From assembly GCF_008373765.1 (NCBI RefSeq), contig NZ_VUJW01000003.1:972636-1036635 (forward strand): a stretch of DNA of 64,000 nt, written 5' to 3'. The number at the start of each line of letters is the position of its first letter. The stretch's first letter is position 1. The position numbers were made by a program, and so were the translations under genes. The notes beneath the pieces are model-generated. The model made no database searches. It saw nothing but the letters and a program-made list of their open reading frames with translations, and was not told the origin of the DNA. This DNA comes from Nocardioides antri (lineage in GTDB: Bacteria; Actinomycetota; Actinomycetes; Propionibacteriales; Nocardioidaceae). Positions 63,965 through 64,000 of this stretch are shown in pieces.

Positions 63965-64000
63965 TCGCTCCCGCGCGAACGGCCCCGGCTCCCCCCAGGG

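Overview
The window is very GC-rich, densely coded DNA with many start/stop overlaps of the ATGA/GTGA type, lipoprotein and Sec signals of the Gram-positive kind, a lipoprotein PBP, PaaX, PadR and TetR regulators, DUF222-HNH and TIGR02960-type ECF genes. Together these point to a chromosomal segment of a high-GC actinobacterium, most likely of the Nocardioidaceae (Nocardioides-like); the family assignment is inference. I saw no rRNA, no tRNA, no CRISPR array, no insertion sequence and no prophage.

Layout. 0-3.1 kb: lipoprotein, leucyl/phenylalanyl-tRNA-protein transferase, an EcsC-like protein and a sulfotransferase. 3.1-8.7 kb: a leucine/branched-acyl-CoA degradation operon (carboxyltransferase, biotin carboxylase, HMG-CoA lyase, with the sulfotransferase coupled at its end) with a 26-bp palindromic operator and a TetR gene. 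8.8-9.5 kb: a lone GvpL/F gene. 9.6-13.7 kb: two crotonases and an AidB-like acyl-CoA dehydrogenase facing a PaaX regulator. 13.7-22.4 kb: a block rich in nucleic-acid enzymes (SWIM protein, SNF2 helicase, membrane protein, RecQ helicase ending in a phosphoribosyltransferase motif, DUF222-HNH protein). 22.6-25.5 kb: small membrane protein, M13 peptidase, secreted CAP protein. 25.5-31.4 kb: polar-amino-acid-type ABC transporter with a ComB-like phosphatase, facing PadR-FadH. 31.5-37.1 kb: hydrolase/TetR pair, PatB-like lyase, an unusual GH1 protein, pirin. 37.2-41.9 kb: DagK, AGPS-like flavoprotein, TetR, GlpD. 42-47.3 kb: ECF sigma factor, TIGR03086 protein, LtrA, MFS transporter, quinone oxidoreductase. 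47.4-54 kb: NfeD-flotillin pair, DUF2332, aldehyde dehydrogenase, lipoprotein PBP. 54-59.5 kb: SGNH hydrolase, MerR/thioredoxin-reductase-like pair, lytic transglycosylase with a Gly-Pro-Thr linker, YczE-like protein, DEAD RNA helicase. 59.5-64 kb: GlmS, a glycosyltransferase preceded by a 13-codon leader, a 46-aa protein and YceI.

Three themes cut across the genes. (1) A family of about 40-55-bp palindromic elements (GGTCTCGA...TCGACCACC and its complement) occurs at least six times; four copies lie in frame inside conserved enzymes. (2) Most first genes of transcription units look leaderless: a TAnnnT box sits 6-8 nt before ATG/GTG. (3) Several divergent gene pairs carry clear dyad operators over those boxes. 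Other points for a second look are a GH1 protein that lacks the acid/base Asn-Glu pair, a 72-bp near-perfect palindrome after glpD, and a leaderless 13-codon ORF overlapping a glycosyltransferase start.
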